DNA of 41,020 nucleotides from Dehalococcoidia bacterium. Its GTDB lineage: Bacteria; Chloroflexota; Dehalococcoidia; Lucifugimonadales; UBA826. The translations under genes were made by a program, and so were the position numbers. The notes beneath the pieces are model-generated. The model was not told the DNA's origin. It was given only the letters and a program-made list of their open reading frames with translations, and did not search any database. The stretch covers positions 1 to 41,020 of the forward strand of contig JAPYSB010000015.1 of assembly GCA_029936675.1 (NCBI GenBank), written 5' to 3'. Positions 27,951-37,246 of the stretch are shown piece by piece; the stretch's first letter is position 1; the number at the start of each line of letters is the position of its first letter.

Positions 27951-29003
27951 TCATACGATCGCTAGTAGCCTAGCTGGGGTATTTTTGGTTATTGCTACTA
28001 TCTCAGATTCCTCGAAATTCCTTTTCCGCATTCGTGGAATTATGTGCTCAGGTATGTAACCGTAGCCATGACCACCATATTTCACAAGCCGGTGTTTAGT
28101 ACAAATGTCATGGGATATGACAATTCGGTCACCTAAACCATTATCTATCATGTGTCTAATGAAATTAAGACGCTGAGCATCACTTGGCATATCAAAGTCA
28201 GAAGGCTGGTAAAAAGATACTTCGTTTCCGAAGAGATCCCATTCTAAGACACATCCAGTATCGGCTATTTTTTCCAAGGTTCCTATCGTATCTACTGTCC
28301 TGTCTAAATGTCCCATAATTACTCTGGAAATGTCCGCCCCGGAGTCAATGAGTATATTGAGGATTTCAATTGGAGCATTTTCATCCCTGCCTGGATGTAT
28401 AAGAATCGAAGCTCCTGTCTCTGATTGAGCTTGAGCAGATGCTTTCAAAACTTTTAACTCATTTGGCTTCAAGGGCCATGTGCAGCCAATTTCGCCAATG
28501 ATTCCTGCTTTTATTCCTGTGCTGCCCACCCCCACTTGAATATCCCGGACTATTTCTTGAGAAATATCATTTTGATCCATTTCATTGATGTTGTCCGGTT
28601 GAGCCGCATCGACATAATACCCCGCCCCCATCACCACATGGAGACCGGCGCCTCGGGATATCCTTGCAAGTGCGAGGGGATCTCTTCCAATTCCGACGGT
28701 GGTTGCGTCAACGATCGTCCCACCTCCATGCCTTTGATATAGCATCGCTTCTTCTATGGCTGTGTCCTCATCAAGTACCAAAAGATTGTCGAGATTGCTG
28801 TAGCAATATTGCCTTATCCACCCTAGGTTTTCCATGGAAACCGGTGCATGTGCCATTCTTTGCGTTGTTACATCTGGGGAAGGGTTGAACATGACAGAGA
28901 AATCTATAAGTAGATGTTCATGAGTCATTGTTAAACCAAGGTCCGCTGGATCTATCAAGCCCAGTACTGATTGAATTTTTCCTTTTTGGGTTGGGTCACT
29001 CAT
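27951..29003 (-). CDS. Phosphotriesterase-like (PTE/PHP family) metal-dependent hydrolase
   Basis: 350-residue amidohydrolase barrel. Metal ligands H28 and H30 in TMTHEHLL, H203 in LIHPGR, H232 in MGHLDR and D299 in SHDICTKH. The bridging residue is Glu171 in IIGEIGC, not the carboxylated lysine of true phosphotriesterase; a glutamate here is typical of PHP/PTER-type relatives. Likely substrates are lactones, esters or amides; phosphotriester activity should not be assumed. It starts 253 bases downstream of the MFS gene on the same strand. Confidence 0.9.
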   Translation of the reverse strand: MSDPTQKGKIQSVLGLIDPADLGLTMTHEHLLIDFSVMFNPSPDVTTQRMAHAPVSMENLGWIRQYCYSNLDNLLVLDEDTAIEEAMLYQRHGGGTIVDATTVGIGRDPLALARISRGAGLHVVMGAGYYVDAAQPDNINEMDQNDISQEIVRDIQVGVGSTGIKAGIIGEIGCTWPLKPNELKVLKASAQAQSETGASILIHPGRDENAPIEILNILIDSGADISRVIMGHLDRTVDTIGTLEKIADTGCVLEWDLFGNEVSFYQPSDFDMPSDAQRLNFIRHMIDNGLGDRIVISHDICTKHRLVKYGGHGYGYIPEHIIPRMRKRNFEESEIVAITKNTPARLLAIV

Positions 29004-29256
29004 GATTCTGACCTATAAATCCTTACTGAAAGTTTCTATGTTTTTTCTGTGTCCTTGTTAATGCTGGACAAATATGGTGCCTTTCGTTGCCTATCAAATT
29101 TTCTATGTAAGATTTCGGGCCGAACAGCTCTTCTGGTAACCGGTTCAAACATGATGCTAAGGCTTATTGTGTCGTACGAAACCGCATTATACCCACCTTT
29201 AGATAATTATTAGTATTTGGTGGGAGAGCAGAAAAGCAAAAGTAACTTCCATCCAG
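29004..29256. other. Intergenic spacer upstream of the PTE-like gene
   Basis: 253 bases. A 6-bp inverted repeat CCCACC/GGTGGG around a 21-base AT-rich loop (roughly 29190-29224) is followed on the minus strand by a TATAAT word. No -35 box at proper spacing and no ORF or RNA gene was recognised. Confidence 0.4.
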
Positions 29257-30540
29257 TCAATCCATTTTTCTGAAAGTTTTGTTGAATACAGCAAAACCGA
29301 TAGTGAACACGGCAAGTAAAACCCCACTTATTGTCAAAGAATCTGGGGTTCCTATTTTTTCAGCTAAAATGCCAAACGGAACAGCACTTAAGGGCATCAA
29401 ACCGAAGGTCATCATAGTTATACTCGTAGTACGGCCTCTCATCTCTGGGTCGGCTTTGAGTTGCACCATAGTCATGTTTAGGGACATGTACATTGAGCTA
29501 GTCAAGCCGATAAATATGAGGAATGGCACTGCTATGGAGAATGAGGTGACTTGAGCAAATACCGCCAAAGTCACTCCCCAGGCTAAGGAGGCACAAAGCA
29601 TAACCATCCCTCTTCTAGGGATATTACCTATTGCCGAAAGTAGAAGTGTTCCGATTGTCGCCCCAATACCCATTAGCATCAGTAGAATTCCCAACCCATC
29701 AGATTCAATAGCCAATGCTTCTCTTGCCCATGCAGGAACCAAAGCCATATAGGAAAAGCCAAAAAGTACTGGTATGAATGACATAATGAATAGCCCCCTC
29801 AGAATCGGGTTGGCAAAAGCGTAACGTATTCCATCTGCCACATCCCTTCCAACATTTTTACCAGTTTTCGCCGCTCTGTCAGGCGCATAGTGGACCATTC
29901 CAATTGTGATAGCAGCGAAAGCATAAATAATAGCAATCACAAAAAATACCCCGGCTGTATCCAATAGCAAAATTAAAAACCCTGCTAAAGCAGGGCCAGC
30001 GACTCTGGTTAAGTTCATACTGGAGTTATTAAGGGAGATAGCATTCATTAATTTGGAGTCAGGAACTATGTCAGAAATGATTGCTTGGCGGCTCGGCATG
30101 TTTATAGACATTAATGAACCATTGAAAATCCCAATCACCATAATGTGCCAAAAAGTGACAAATCCAAACAAATCAAGGGTCCCGAGAAATAACGTCAATA
30201 CTCCACTGCCAATCTGGCTAAAGATAATCAATTTTTTTCTGGAAACCCGATCTGCCAAAGCCCCAGCAAAAGGTGCCACAACCGTCATGGGTAAAGCAAA
30301 AGTCAGAGTAACAAGTGTGAGTGCCAAGGGAGAATCGTCTGTCACCCTCAATACTAGCCAACTTCTTGTAATCATTTGCATATTCATTGCCATGAAAGAT
30401 ACAAATGACCCTATCCATACCCATCTGAAGTCCCTATACGAAAGGGTATCTAGTATGTTTGAGAACCTACGGTTTTTTGATGGCTTTTGGTCTGGCTTGG
30501 TTTCACTGGGAATATTCGGATTTTTGACAGACTGGGCCAT
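29257..30540 (-). CDS. MFS transporter (EntS/MFS_3-like)
   Basis: 427 residues with a 35-residue polar N-terminus followed by about 12 membrane segments. SYRDFRWVWIGSF at the first helix and GALADRVSRKKLII (motif A) after the second, with NMPSRQAIISDIVP in the loop, are typical of the MFS_3/EntS exporter group. Substrate unknown. It is divergent from a second, unrelated MFS gene at 30687. No cognate enzyme is adjacent on its own strand other than the PTE-like hydrolase downstream. Confidence 0.87.
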   Translation of the reverse strand: MAQSVKNPNIPSETKPDQKPSKNRRFSNILDTLSYRDFRWVWIGSFVSFMAMNMQMITRSWLVLRVTDDSPLALTLVTLTFALPMTVVAPFAGALADRVSRKKLIIFSQIGSGVLTLFLGTLDLFGFVTFWHIMVIGIFNGSLMSINMPSRQAIISDIVPDSKLMNAISLNNSSMNLTRVAGPALAGFLILLLDTAGVFFVIAIIYAFAAITIGMVHYAPDRAAKTGKNVGRDVADGIRYAFANPILRGLFIMSFIPVLFGFSYMALVPAWAREALAIESDGLGILLMLMGIGATIGTLLLSAIGNIPRRGMVMLCASLAWGVTLAVFAQVTSFSIAVPFLIFIGLTSSMYMSLNMTMVQLKADPEMRGRTTSITMMTFGLMPLSAVPFGILAEKIGTPDSLTISGVLLAVFTIGFAVFNKTFRKMD

Positions 30541-30594
30541 TGTGAGTCACTAATAAAGGGTTACAATACGCGGGTTAGAATATTTTAGAAGGTA

Positions 30595-30633
30595 ACATTG
30601 CTGTATATTCACGTCAATCATTTCATGCAATGT
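30595..30633. repeat. Inverted repeat between divergent MFS genes
   Basis: ACATTGC (30595-30601) and GCAATGT (30627-30633) are perfect inverted copies, 25 bases apart, in the 146-base spacer between the two MFS genes. It could be a regulator site; chance is possible for a 7-bp match. Confidence 0.3.
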
Positions 30634-30686
30634 AATTCTGTAATAATCCTGCTTTGGGTTAAATTACTGTTTGGAGGCCTTTTATT

Positions 30687-31865
30687 ATGCCATCGGAAAC
30701 TTCAGAACCTTTATGGTCGAGAGATTTTGTTATAAATCTCTTGGTGGCCCATTTACTCCTCGCGGGCTTTTTCTCTCTTTTCATGGTGGTACCAGGATTT
30801 ATAGATAAACTTGGAGGAAAGGACTGGGAGATAGGCGTAATCATTGCAACTTTTGGATTGGCTGGGGTGATTTTCCGACCTATGGCAGGTAAATGGATTC
30901 TAAAATCCGGGCCTAAAAGAGTAATTATTTTCGGGATATTAATATTTGTAGGCACCACTGTTTTGTATATCCCCCTGCCTAGTGAGTGGTGGATAGTGCC
31001 TGTTCGCATGGCCCAGGGTGTAGGCCTTGCGATTGCCCCGGTGGCCACAAGTACTGTGGTTGCTAATCTAGCTCCTGAATCCAGGCGTGGAGAAGGTATG
31101 TCATACATGGGTAATTCGATATCTATAGCACAGTTGTATGCTCCACCGATTGGGTTTTTCCTGGCTGATAGTTTCAGTTTTACTTTGGCTTTCATAGCCG
31201 CCTCTGCGGTAGCATTAGTGTCTTTCTTTGTCTGCCTAACAATGTCAGATTCCCGAACTAGGATGCCTGTCACACAACAGAATGAAAACGAAATGCCTGA
31301 TGCTCCATTTATTAGCAGGGCAGCGATATTTCCCACCCTAATTTTTTTGACATATGCATTTACCATGGCGCCTGTAAGCACCTTCCTTCCAATGCTTTCA
31401 GATGTTAGGGAATTGGGCGTAAATCCGGGATTTTATTTCACTATACTGTCAGGAATGACGATGCTTACAACTCTGTTGAGTGGTCGGATTTCAGATAAAT
31501 TTGGAAGGTCCGCTGTAATTATTCCTGGCCTAACATTAGTCTCTGTAGCGATGTTCATGCTGTCTGGAACTTTTACTTCGAGCATGTTTTTTGGGGCGGC
31601 CTTTTTTCATGGGGTTGGATATGGATTGATTTATCCTGGCATTAATTCTTTAGTGGTAGACCGAGTTCAGGTGAATGAGAGAGGTTCTGCAATTGGGACA
31701 CTTCAGCAAGCTTGGGATATAGGTGCCTCAGGAGGCAATTTTATAGTTGGGCCGATAATTGGAGCCCTAGGGGTTGGTTCCGCATTTGTGGTAGTGGGAG
31801 CCGGGGCTGCCACGGGAGTGCTTGGATTCATTACCGGAAATCGGAAATCCAAGAACATTTCGTAG
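30687..31865 (+). CDS. MFS transporter (probable substrate importer of the catabolic cluster)
   Basis: 392 residues, about 12 membrane segments. Central motif A reads GKWILKSGPKRVI after helix 2 and GRISDKFGRSAVII in the second half. GGAGG precedes the ATG at 30687 by nine bases. It heads the rightward run with an HpcH aldolase, lactonase, FAD oxidase, Gfo/Idh protein and aminotransferase, so uptake of their substrate is a reasonable inference. Sequence alone does not distinguish import from export. Confidence 0.87.
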   Translation: MPSETSEPLWSRDFVINLLVAHLLLAGFFSLFMVVPGFIDKLGGKDWEIGVIIATFGLAGVIFRPMAGKWILKSGPKRVIIFGILIFVGTTVLYIPLPSEWWIVPVRMAQGVGLAIAPVATSTVVANLAPESRRGEGMSYMGNSISIAQLYAPPIGFFLADSFSFTLAFIAASAVALVSFFVCLTMSDSRTRMPVTQQNENEMPDAPFISRAAIFPTLIFLTYAFTMAPVSTFLPMLSDVRELGVNPGFYFTILSGMTMLTTLLSGRISDKFGRSAVIIPGLTLVSVAMFMLSGTFTSSMFFGAAFFHGVGYGLIYPGINSLVVDRVQVNERGSAIGTLQQAWDIGASGGNFIVGPIIGALGVGSAFVVVGAGAATGVLGFITGNRKSKNIS

Positions 31866-31898
31866 ACCTGCTAAATTTCACTGAGTACAATGCATGAA

Positions 31899-31914
31899 CG
31901 AATTTTATAATTCG
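31899..31914. repeat. AT-rich palindrome between MFS and aldolase genes
   Basis: CGAATT-TTAT-AATTCG is a perfect 6-bp inverted repeat with a 4-base loop, 36 bases before the aldolase ATG. It may be a weak hairpin or an operator half-site pair; no T-run follows, so it is not a clear terminator. Confidence 0.3.
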
Positions 31915-31949
31915 ATAATGGATGGTTACGAAACTCCAGGAGAGAATAA

Positions 31950-32777
31950 ATGAATGGAGAGCAGCTACGAAAAAAAACGAGCGATGGCGGTATTGTTTAC
32001 GGAACTATGCTGAGCATGGGACGTAACCCTAGATGGTCACAAGCAATTTCAGCATTTGGTTTAGATTACGTAATTATTGATACGGAACATGCTCCTCGCA
32101 GTAGGGCCGAAGTAGCAGATTTCCTGGCAGCTTTCACATACAGTGGAGTGGTTCCTATTGTACGAATTCCGATCCCTGCTTCTCATTATGTGACTATGTA
32201 TATTGATGCAGGTGCCCAGGGGGTACTTGCTCCATATTGTGAGACAGTAGACCAAGTAAAGGAAGTTGTTGCGGCTGCTCGCTGGAGGCCACTGAAAGGG
32301 GCTTTAGCTGAAAAAGCAGTGGAAACCGGGGAATTACCAAGTCAAGCAACGAGAGCCTATCTGGAAAACCGAAACAAGAATAATGTTTGCATAATAGGAA
32401 TCGAGAGTGTTCCAGCTATTGAAAACTTGGAGAATATGCTCCAAGTAGAAGGGATTGACGCAATTTTTGTTGGGCCAAACGATCTCACAATAACCCTAGG
32501 AATACCGGACCAATATGACCATCCTAATTATGAAGCCGCGCTGCGAGAAATAATTGCAAAAAGTGAGGCCGCCGGTAAACCGGTTTTAATTCATCACCAA
32601 ACAGTCCAACTGACTCAAAAATGGCTTCGAGAAGGGGCAAGGTTTGTTCTTTATTCCAGCGATGCTAGAACTATGCATAATGGGTATAAAGAGGAGTTTG
32701 GAGAAATAAAGTCAGTAGGATCTGAACTGGGTGGTGAGACCATAGGTGATGTAGGCGAATCAGAAGAAGTAATTTAG
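31950..32777 (+). CDS. HpcH/HpaI family class II aldolase
   Basis: 275-residue TIM-barrel aldolase. D44-T-E46-H47 in IIDTEHAPRS, R72 in VRIP, GAQGVLAPYCET, metal ligand E152 in GIESVPAIEN and D178 in VGPNDL match the HpaI/2-keto-3-deoxy-sugar-acid aldolase site. It would cleave a 2-oxo-4-hydroxy acid to pyruvate (or an oxo acid) and an aldehyde. AGGAGA lies six bases before the ATG. The gene sits between the MFS transporter and a lactonase, as in sugar-acid breakdown clusters. The exact substrate is unknown. Confidence 0.92.
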   Translation: MNGEQLRKKTSDGGIVYGTMLSMGRNPRWSQAISAFGLDYVIIDTEHAPRSRAEVADFLAAFTYSGVVPIVRIPIPASHYVTMYIDAGAQGVLAPYCETVDQVKEVVAAARWRPLKGALAEKAVETGELPSQATRAYLENRNKNNVCIIGIESVPAIENLENMLQVEGIDAIFVGPNDLTITLGIPDQYDHPNYEAALREIIAKSEAAGKPVLIHHQTVQLTQKWLREGARFVLYSSDARTMHNGYKEEFGEIKSVGSELGGETIGDVGESEEVI

Positions 32778-32789
32778 GAGAAAGAAATA

Positions 32790-33689
32790 ATGAGTTGGGA
32801 TTTCATAGCAGTACAAGGGCCATTTGGGGGTACGAGTGAGGGTCCGGCGTGGGACGGCGAATCACTTTTATTCACTCACATTCCTGAAAGCAAAATATAT
32901 AAATTTAATCCCAAAACCAGCACCACTGAGGTGTTTAGAGAGAATACTAATTGCGCAAATGGATTAATGTTTGATGAATTTGGAAACTTGTATGCTTGCG
33001 AAGGGGGAGGAAGAAGAGTTGTCAGGTACGATGGTGACTCAACAGAGGTTTTAGCCGAATCATATGAAGGCAGCAGATTTAACGTTCCAAACGATTTGGC
33101 GATAGATACTCAAGGAAGGGTTTGGTTTACAGATCCTTTTTATGAAGGCGCAGGTGGTCCTTGGAGCGAAGATAGGTCGAATAAAGAACTGGATCATGAC
33201 TCTGTATATAGAATAGACGTGACAGATGGGAAATCAACGGCTGTGAGCCGAGTTACCGAGGATACTACCCGGCCTAACGGTCTTCTGTTTTCCTTAGATT
33301 TCCAGACCTTGTATGTGGCTCAAAGCGGGCGACTACCGGAGGAAAAAAGACAGCTGCGAGCTTACCCGGTCAACTCCGATGGTTCTTTAGGCGACCATGA
33401 GGTGATACATGATTTTGGCGAACACAGAGGTATAGACGGGATGGTGCTAGATGCGGATGGAAATATTGTCGCTACAGCTGGATATAAGGCTGGTGGACCA
33501 GGCCCCATGATATACGTGTTTTCTGCGTCCGGAGAGGTACTGGAAACACATCCTACTCCGTTTGATAGGCCAACCAATTGTTCATTTGGCGGTGAGGATC
33601 TATCGACCTTGTATGTCACAACTGGGGATGGGTTTTTGTTACGAGCTTTCACTGAACGACAAGGACGACTTAATTATCCCAAGATATAG
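32790..33689 (+). CDS. SMP-30/gluconolactonase family protein
   Basis: 299-residue six-bladed beta-propeller. Metal-site residues are visible: Glu17 in TSEGPAWDG, Asn101 in NVPNDLAID with GRVWFTDP, a later Asn in RPNGLLFS and Asp in GIDGMVLDADGN. Family members hydrolyse sugar lactones to aldonic acids. It begins 12 bases after the HpcH aldolase, with AGGAGAAAG before the ATG, supporting a joined pathway of lactone opening and aldol cleavage. No signal peptide. Confidence 0.92.
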   Translation: MSWDFIAVQGPFGGTSEGPAWDGESLLFTHIPESKIYKFNPKTSTTEVFRENTNCANGLMFDEFGNLYACEGGGRRVVRYDGDSTEVLAESYEGSRFNVPNDLAIDTQGRVWFTDPFYEGAGGPWSEDRSNKELDHDSVYRIDVTDGKSTAVSRVTEDTTRPNGLLFSLDFQTLYVAQSGRLPEEKRQLRAYPVNSDGSLGDHEVIHDFGEHRGIDGMVLDADGNIVATAGYKAGGPGPMIYVFSASGEVLETHPTPFDRPTNCSFGGEDLSTLYVTTGDGFLLRAFTERQGRLNYPKI

Positions 33690-33722
33690 TTCTGTTGTTA
33701 TCAAAACGGGGAGTAAAATAAT

Positions 33723-34907
33723 TTGAATGCCGATGTAATAGTAATAGGCGCTGGAATTGCAGGGTGTTCTACGGCCCTTCACTTGTCTGAATCGGGAATA
33801 TCAACTTTGCTTTTTGATATGGGAGAGGTTTCAGGGGAGGCATCAGGAGTCAACATGGGAGGACTTGGCGGTGTGGGATGGGGTAATTCTCCTAAGTTGC
33901 AAGAATACCTAACAATGGGGAGTCTGAACATTTTCAAGCGACTTCAGATTGAGTTAGGTTACGACTTGGAATTTAGACAGTCAGGATCTTTCACAGCCAT
34001 ACATAACGAGCAGCAATATGCGTATGCCCAGAACAGGGTCATACAATCTCAAAAAGATGGTTTTAACCTACAACTATTGAGTTCTTACGAGGCGAAATCG
34101 ATAGAACCGGAATTGAACCTGGATTTACTTGGATATGTCTATGCCCCTACTAGAGGTCAAGCTGACCCTCTCAAAACAACTCGGGCATTTGGGCAAGCTG
34201 CATTGAATGCAGGGACTAAAGTACATACAAATACCCAAGTAATTGGTATGCGATCTCACCATGGAATATGGGAGCTTGAGACAAATAATGGGAATTATGA
34301 AACACAATTCGTCGTTATTGCCGCGGGAGCTTGGTGTAAAAATATTGGCGAGATGGTAGGTGCAAATATACCTATAGAACCTGTTGTAGGGCAGATGTGG
34401 TCCACAGACCCTTTGCCGCCTAGGGTTTTCAGCACAATATCGTCATTCGAATCTAGTTTTCATTGGAGTGAAAATCCCTACGTAGACAATAATTCCCCAC
34501 CTGAATTAACTCACTTTGGAGAACAAAGAGTAACTAGACACCTATATGGAAGACAACGTAAAAACGGAGAAATTATTTTTGGCGGTGATCGTAGAGACGC
34601 CGGTTTCAATAAGACAATAGACGCCGGCGGGGTGGAAATTAACAAAGGACAGGCTACAGAAGTTCTTCCCTTATTGTCTGGATTACCGATATCGACAACA
34701 TGGTCTGGGTTGATGCCATTTTCAAAAGACGGTCAGCCAGTTATCGGCAGGATACCGGGAAATGATAATTTATTTGTGGTAACAGGGCTCTGCTCTTCGG
34801 GTTTCGGAAGAGGACCTGGTGCTGGCATGTTGGTAGCTGATTTAGTTTCTCGTGGTGAATCTCACCCTGTATTGGTGGAATCAGACCCAGCTCGATTCGC
34901 TGCGTAG
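33723..34907 (+). CDS. FAD-dependent oxidoreductase, DAO family
   Basis: 394 residues. Rossmann FAD motif VIVIGAGIAGCSTALHL (G9, G11, G14), EVSGEASGVNMGGLGGVGWG and C-terminal GLMPFSKDGQPVIGRIPG followed by VTGLCSSGFGRGPGAG. It resembles sarcosine/glycine oxidase-type flavoenzymes that oxidise secondary or primary amines. It starts at TTG 33723 with GGGGAG nine bases upstream; the ATG overlapping it is out of frame. It is distinct from the other DAO gene at 17407. The substrate is presumably an amino or imino compound of the cluster. Confidence 0.87.
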   Translation: MNADVIVIGAGIAGCSTALHLSESGISTLLFDMGEVSGEASGVNMGGLGGVGWGNSPKLQEYLTMGSLNIFKRLQIELGYDLEFRQSGSFTAIHNEQQYAYAQNRVIQSQKDGFNLQLLSSYEAKSIEPELNLDLLGYVYAPTRGQADPLKTTRAFGQAALNAGTKVHTNTQVIGMRSHHGIWELETNNGNYETQFVVIAAGAWCKNIGEMVGANIPIEPVVGQMWSTDPLPPRVFSTISSFESSFHWSENPYVDNNSPPELTHFGEQRVTRHLYGRQRKNGEIIFGGDRRDAGFNKTIDAGGVEINKGQATEVLPLLSGLPISTTWSGLMPFSKDGQPVIGRIPGNDNLFVVTGLCSSGFGRGPGAGMLVADLVSRGESHPVLVESDPARFAA

Positions 34908-34979
34908 ACTGCGTATTACGACTCAAATATAATTCATATTCAAATGATAATTTAAAGGGAAACTGAAGAGGTACCAATT

Positions 34980-36029
34980 ATGACGGGTGAAAGCATAAAA
35001 ATCGGACTTGTTGGGGCTGGCGGGAATACAAAACTTAGGCATATACCTGGCCTTCAGGCCATGGATAATGTAGTCGTAGACAGTGTTTGCAACAGGAGTA
35101 TGGCCTCTGGACAAAGAGTCGCTGATGAATTTGGTATAGAGAAGGTCTATGACAATTGGATAGACGTTATGGAGGATCCTGATAATGATGCTGTATGCAT
35201 CGGAACTTGGCCGTACATGCACTGTACCCTGGTACTTGCCGCTTTGGAAAATGGGAAACATGTTCAGACTGAGGCTAGAATGACTACAAATGCCTCAGAG
35301 GCTCATATCATGTTGGAAGCTTCCAAGAATTTTCCGGATCTTGTTACACAAATAGTTCCAGCACCCCACACTCTAAATCTAGATAAGACAATAAAAGCTC
35401 TTATTAAAGACGGGTATTTGGGCGATATATTGTCGGTGGATGCGGCTATCACTCAGGGAGGATTTGTCGATAAGGATAAGCAATATCATTGGCGCCAAAG
35501 TAGAGATTTCAGCGGATATAATATTATGGGTCTGGGTATCTGGTACGAAGCTGTAATGCGATGGATAGGACCTGCTGCTACGGTTCAAGCTATAACCAGA
35601 ATAACGGTACCTCAGCGACCTGATCAAAACGGTAATTTGCAGGTACTGACGATACCTGACCATGTGGAAATTCTGTGTGAGATGTTTACAGGCCCAGTTC
35701 TGCATATTAGGTTTAGCGATGTCTTGGGCCATGCTCCCGGAAATGGGGTATGGATTTATGGTACTGAGGGTACTTTGTATGTAGACGCTACAAACCAAAC
35801 AGACCTTAAGCTTTTTGGCGGAAGAAAATCAGATTCCTCCCTGTCAGAGATAGCCATAAAGCCTGAATTGAGCGGCGGATGGAGGGTAGAAGAGGAGTTT
35901 ATAAATGCAATTAGAGGCATTGAAGAGATAACGCATACATCATTTGAAGACGGAGTTCGCTACATGGAATTTACCGAAGCTGTGACCCGTAGTTCTCAAT
36001 CGGGCGAGAAAATATATCTACCGCTATAG
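34980..36029 (+). CDS. Gfo/Idh/MocA family oxidoreductase with altered EKP motif
   Basis: 349 residues. N-terminal NAD(P) domain IGLVGAGGNTKLRHIPGL and C-terminal alpha/beta domain with GYNIMGLGIWYEAVMRW. The normally conserved E-K-P catalytic motif reads E98-A99-R100 (HVQTEARM), so the lysine that usually assists hydride transfer is missing. The fold and cofactor loop are otherwise intact. It may be a sugar or sugar-acid dehydrogenase with another base, or have a non-redox role. GAGG precedes the ATG by eight bases. It lies between the FAD oxidase and the aminotransferase. Confidence 0.88.
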   Translation: MTGESIKIGLVGAGGNTKLRHIPGLQAMDNVVVDSVCNRSMASGQRVADEFGIEKVYDNWIDVMEDPDNDAVCIGTWPYMHCTLVLAALENGKHVQTEARMTTNASEAHIMLEASKNFPDLVTQIVPAPHTLNLDKTIKALIKDGYLGDILSVDAAITQGGFVDKDKQYHWRQSRDFSGYNIMGLGIWYEAVMRWIGPAATVQAITRITVPQRPDQNGNLQVLTIPDHVEILCEMFTGPVLHIRFSDVLGHAPGNGVWIYGTEGTLYVDATNQTDLKLFGGRKSDSSLSEIAIKPELSGGWRVEEEFINAIRGIEEITHTSFEDGVRYMEFTEAVTRSSQSGEKIYLPL

Positions 36030-36051
36030 CTAGGATTTGGAGTATTAAACA

Positions 36052-37245
36052 ATGGCGTATAACTATCAACAATTGGCTTCGACTACTCTGCCACCGGAAA
36101 TAGAAATGCCTCCAGCATTAAGGGAGGAAGTCGAATATATATTCTCGGTGACTTATACGGATCCGGATGCTATGGCGCTCAAAGAATTTGCGGAAGCAGC
36201 GGCGACGGTCATTGAAAGAGACGGGAGGTCTTTAGGTACATATCCTCCCCCACAGGGACATGAGGGACTTCGGGAATTTATATCTTCCGAATTGTCCTCT
36301 AATCGAGGTTCAGATATTCCGGTGGATAATATTTTTCTAACTAGTGGGGCAGGTGGTGCATGCCAGGTTTTTGCTGATGCTTTTATTGATCCTGGTGATG
36401 TAGTCATGATGGATGAATTTTGTTATCACGGTAGTCTGAATATGTTCCTGAAAAAAGGGGCTCGCCCTTGCCATGTTTCCATGGACCAAGATGGGATAAT
36501 TCCAGAAGAGCTGGAAAAATCGATCCAAGAAAACATTAAAAAGGGTGATAAACCTAAGCTCATCTATACGATTTCTGTTTACCATAATCCTACTGGTGCC
36601 ACCATCAATCTTGAAAGAAGAAAGAAGATAGTTGAGATATCCAATAAATACCAGATACCTATAGTAGAAAACGAATCGTACGCTGATTTTCACATTGATG
36701 GGCCGCAACTGCCGCCGGCAATGATTGGGTTGGATGCGGATGAGGGAGTCATGCATATTTCGGCTTTCACCAAGCTGATGGGTTGCGGGCTTAGACTCGG
36801 ATTTGGTGCCTTCCCGGAGTCTGCCAGGGAGTCGTTAGCAAAAGTAGGATTTGGTGTATCCCCGAGCCATTTGACTTCTATGGCAGTACATGAATATCTT
36901 AAGGACAACAAACCCTCATATGTCTCTGGGGTAGCTACTTCCTTGGGCAGGAAACGTGATGCGATGCTAAGGTCGTTAGGGGAATATTTCCCTCCATCTT
37001 GTACTTGGACTGAGCCCAATGGGGGAATGATGATTTGGATGGAACTCCCAGAAGGAACGGATACCTGGGATATTTTAGGCAAGGCTGTAGAAAAAGGTGT
37101 GAAATACAACCCTGGCTCAATATTCAAAGCGGATAGGAGTGGGAGGAATCACTTACGACTTACTTTCAGCCATCATACACCTGAAGAAATAGAGGAAGGG
37201 ATAGCTATTTTGGCTGGAGTTTTTGAAGCAGAAGGGGTCATATAG
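36052..37245 (+). CDS. Fold-type I PLP aminotransferase (class I/II)
   Basis: 397 residues. TSGAGGACQVFADAFIDPGD, YHNPTGATI (N179, P180) and the PLP lysine Lys241 in SAFTKLMGCGLRLGF place it among 2-aminoadipate/MocR-like aminotransferases. The position that normally carries the PLP-nitrogen aspartate (D-D-x-Y) reads N207-E-S-Y in IVENESYADF, an unusual substitution. GGAG precedes the ATG by nine bases. Its stop TAG is separated by one base from the gatC start, so the two are tightly coupled. Reaction not predictable; transamination or another PLP chemistry. Confidence 0.87.
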   Translation: MAYNYQQLASTTLPPEIEMPPALREEVEYIFSVTYTDPDAMALKEFAEAAATVIERDGRSLGTYPPPQGHEGLREFISSELSSNRGSDIPVDNIFLTSGAGGACQVFADAFIDPGDVVMMDEFCYHGSLNMFLKKGARPCHVSMDQDGIIPEELEKSIQENIKKGDKPKLIYTISVYHNPTGATINLERRKKIVEISNKYQIPIVENESYADFHIDGPQLPPAMIGLDADEGVMHISAFTKLMGCGLRLGFGAFPESARESLAKVGFGVSPSHLTSMAVHEYLKDNKPSYVSGVATSLGRKRDAMLRSLGEYFPPSCTWTEPNGGMMIWMELPEGTDTWDILGKAVEKGVKYNPGSIFKADRSGRNHLRLTFSHHTPEEIEEGIAILAGVFEAEGVI

Positions 37246-37246
37246 A

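Noticed and set aside
30659-31381. Minus-strand 240-codon frame opposite the MFS gene
   Set aside because: Long only because of the antisense of hydrophobic codons; Ala, Ile, Pro and Thr-rich with no domain.
34923-35261. Minus-strand 112-codon frame opposite the Gfo/Idh gene
   Set aside because: No SD, no recognisable domain, and it lies within a clear gene.
37223-37246. Earlier TTG start for gatC
   Set aside because: It overlaps the aminotransferase gene, and the TTG at 37247 has a better placed SD and a normal GatC N-terminus.
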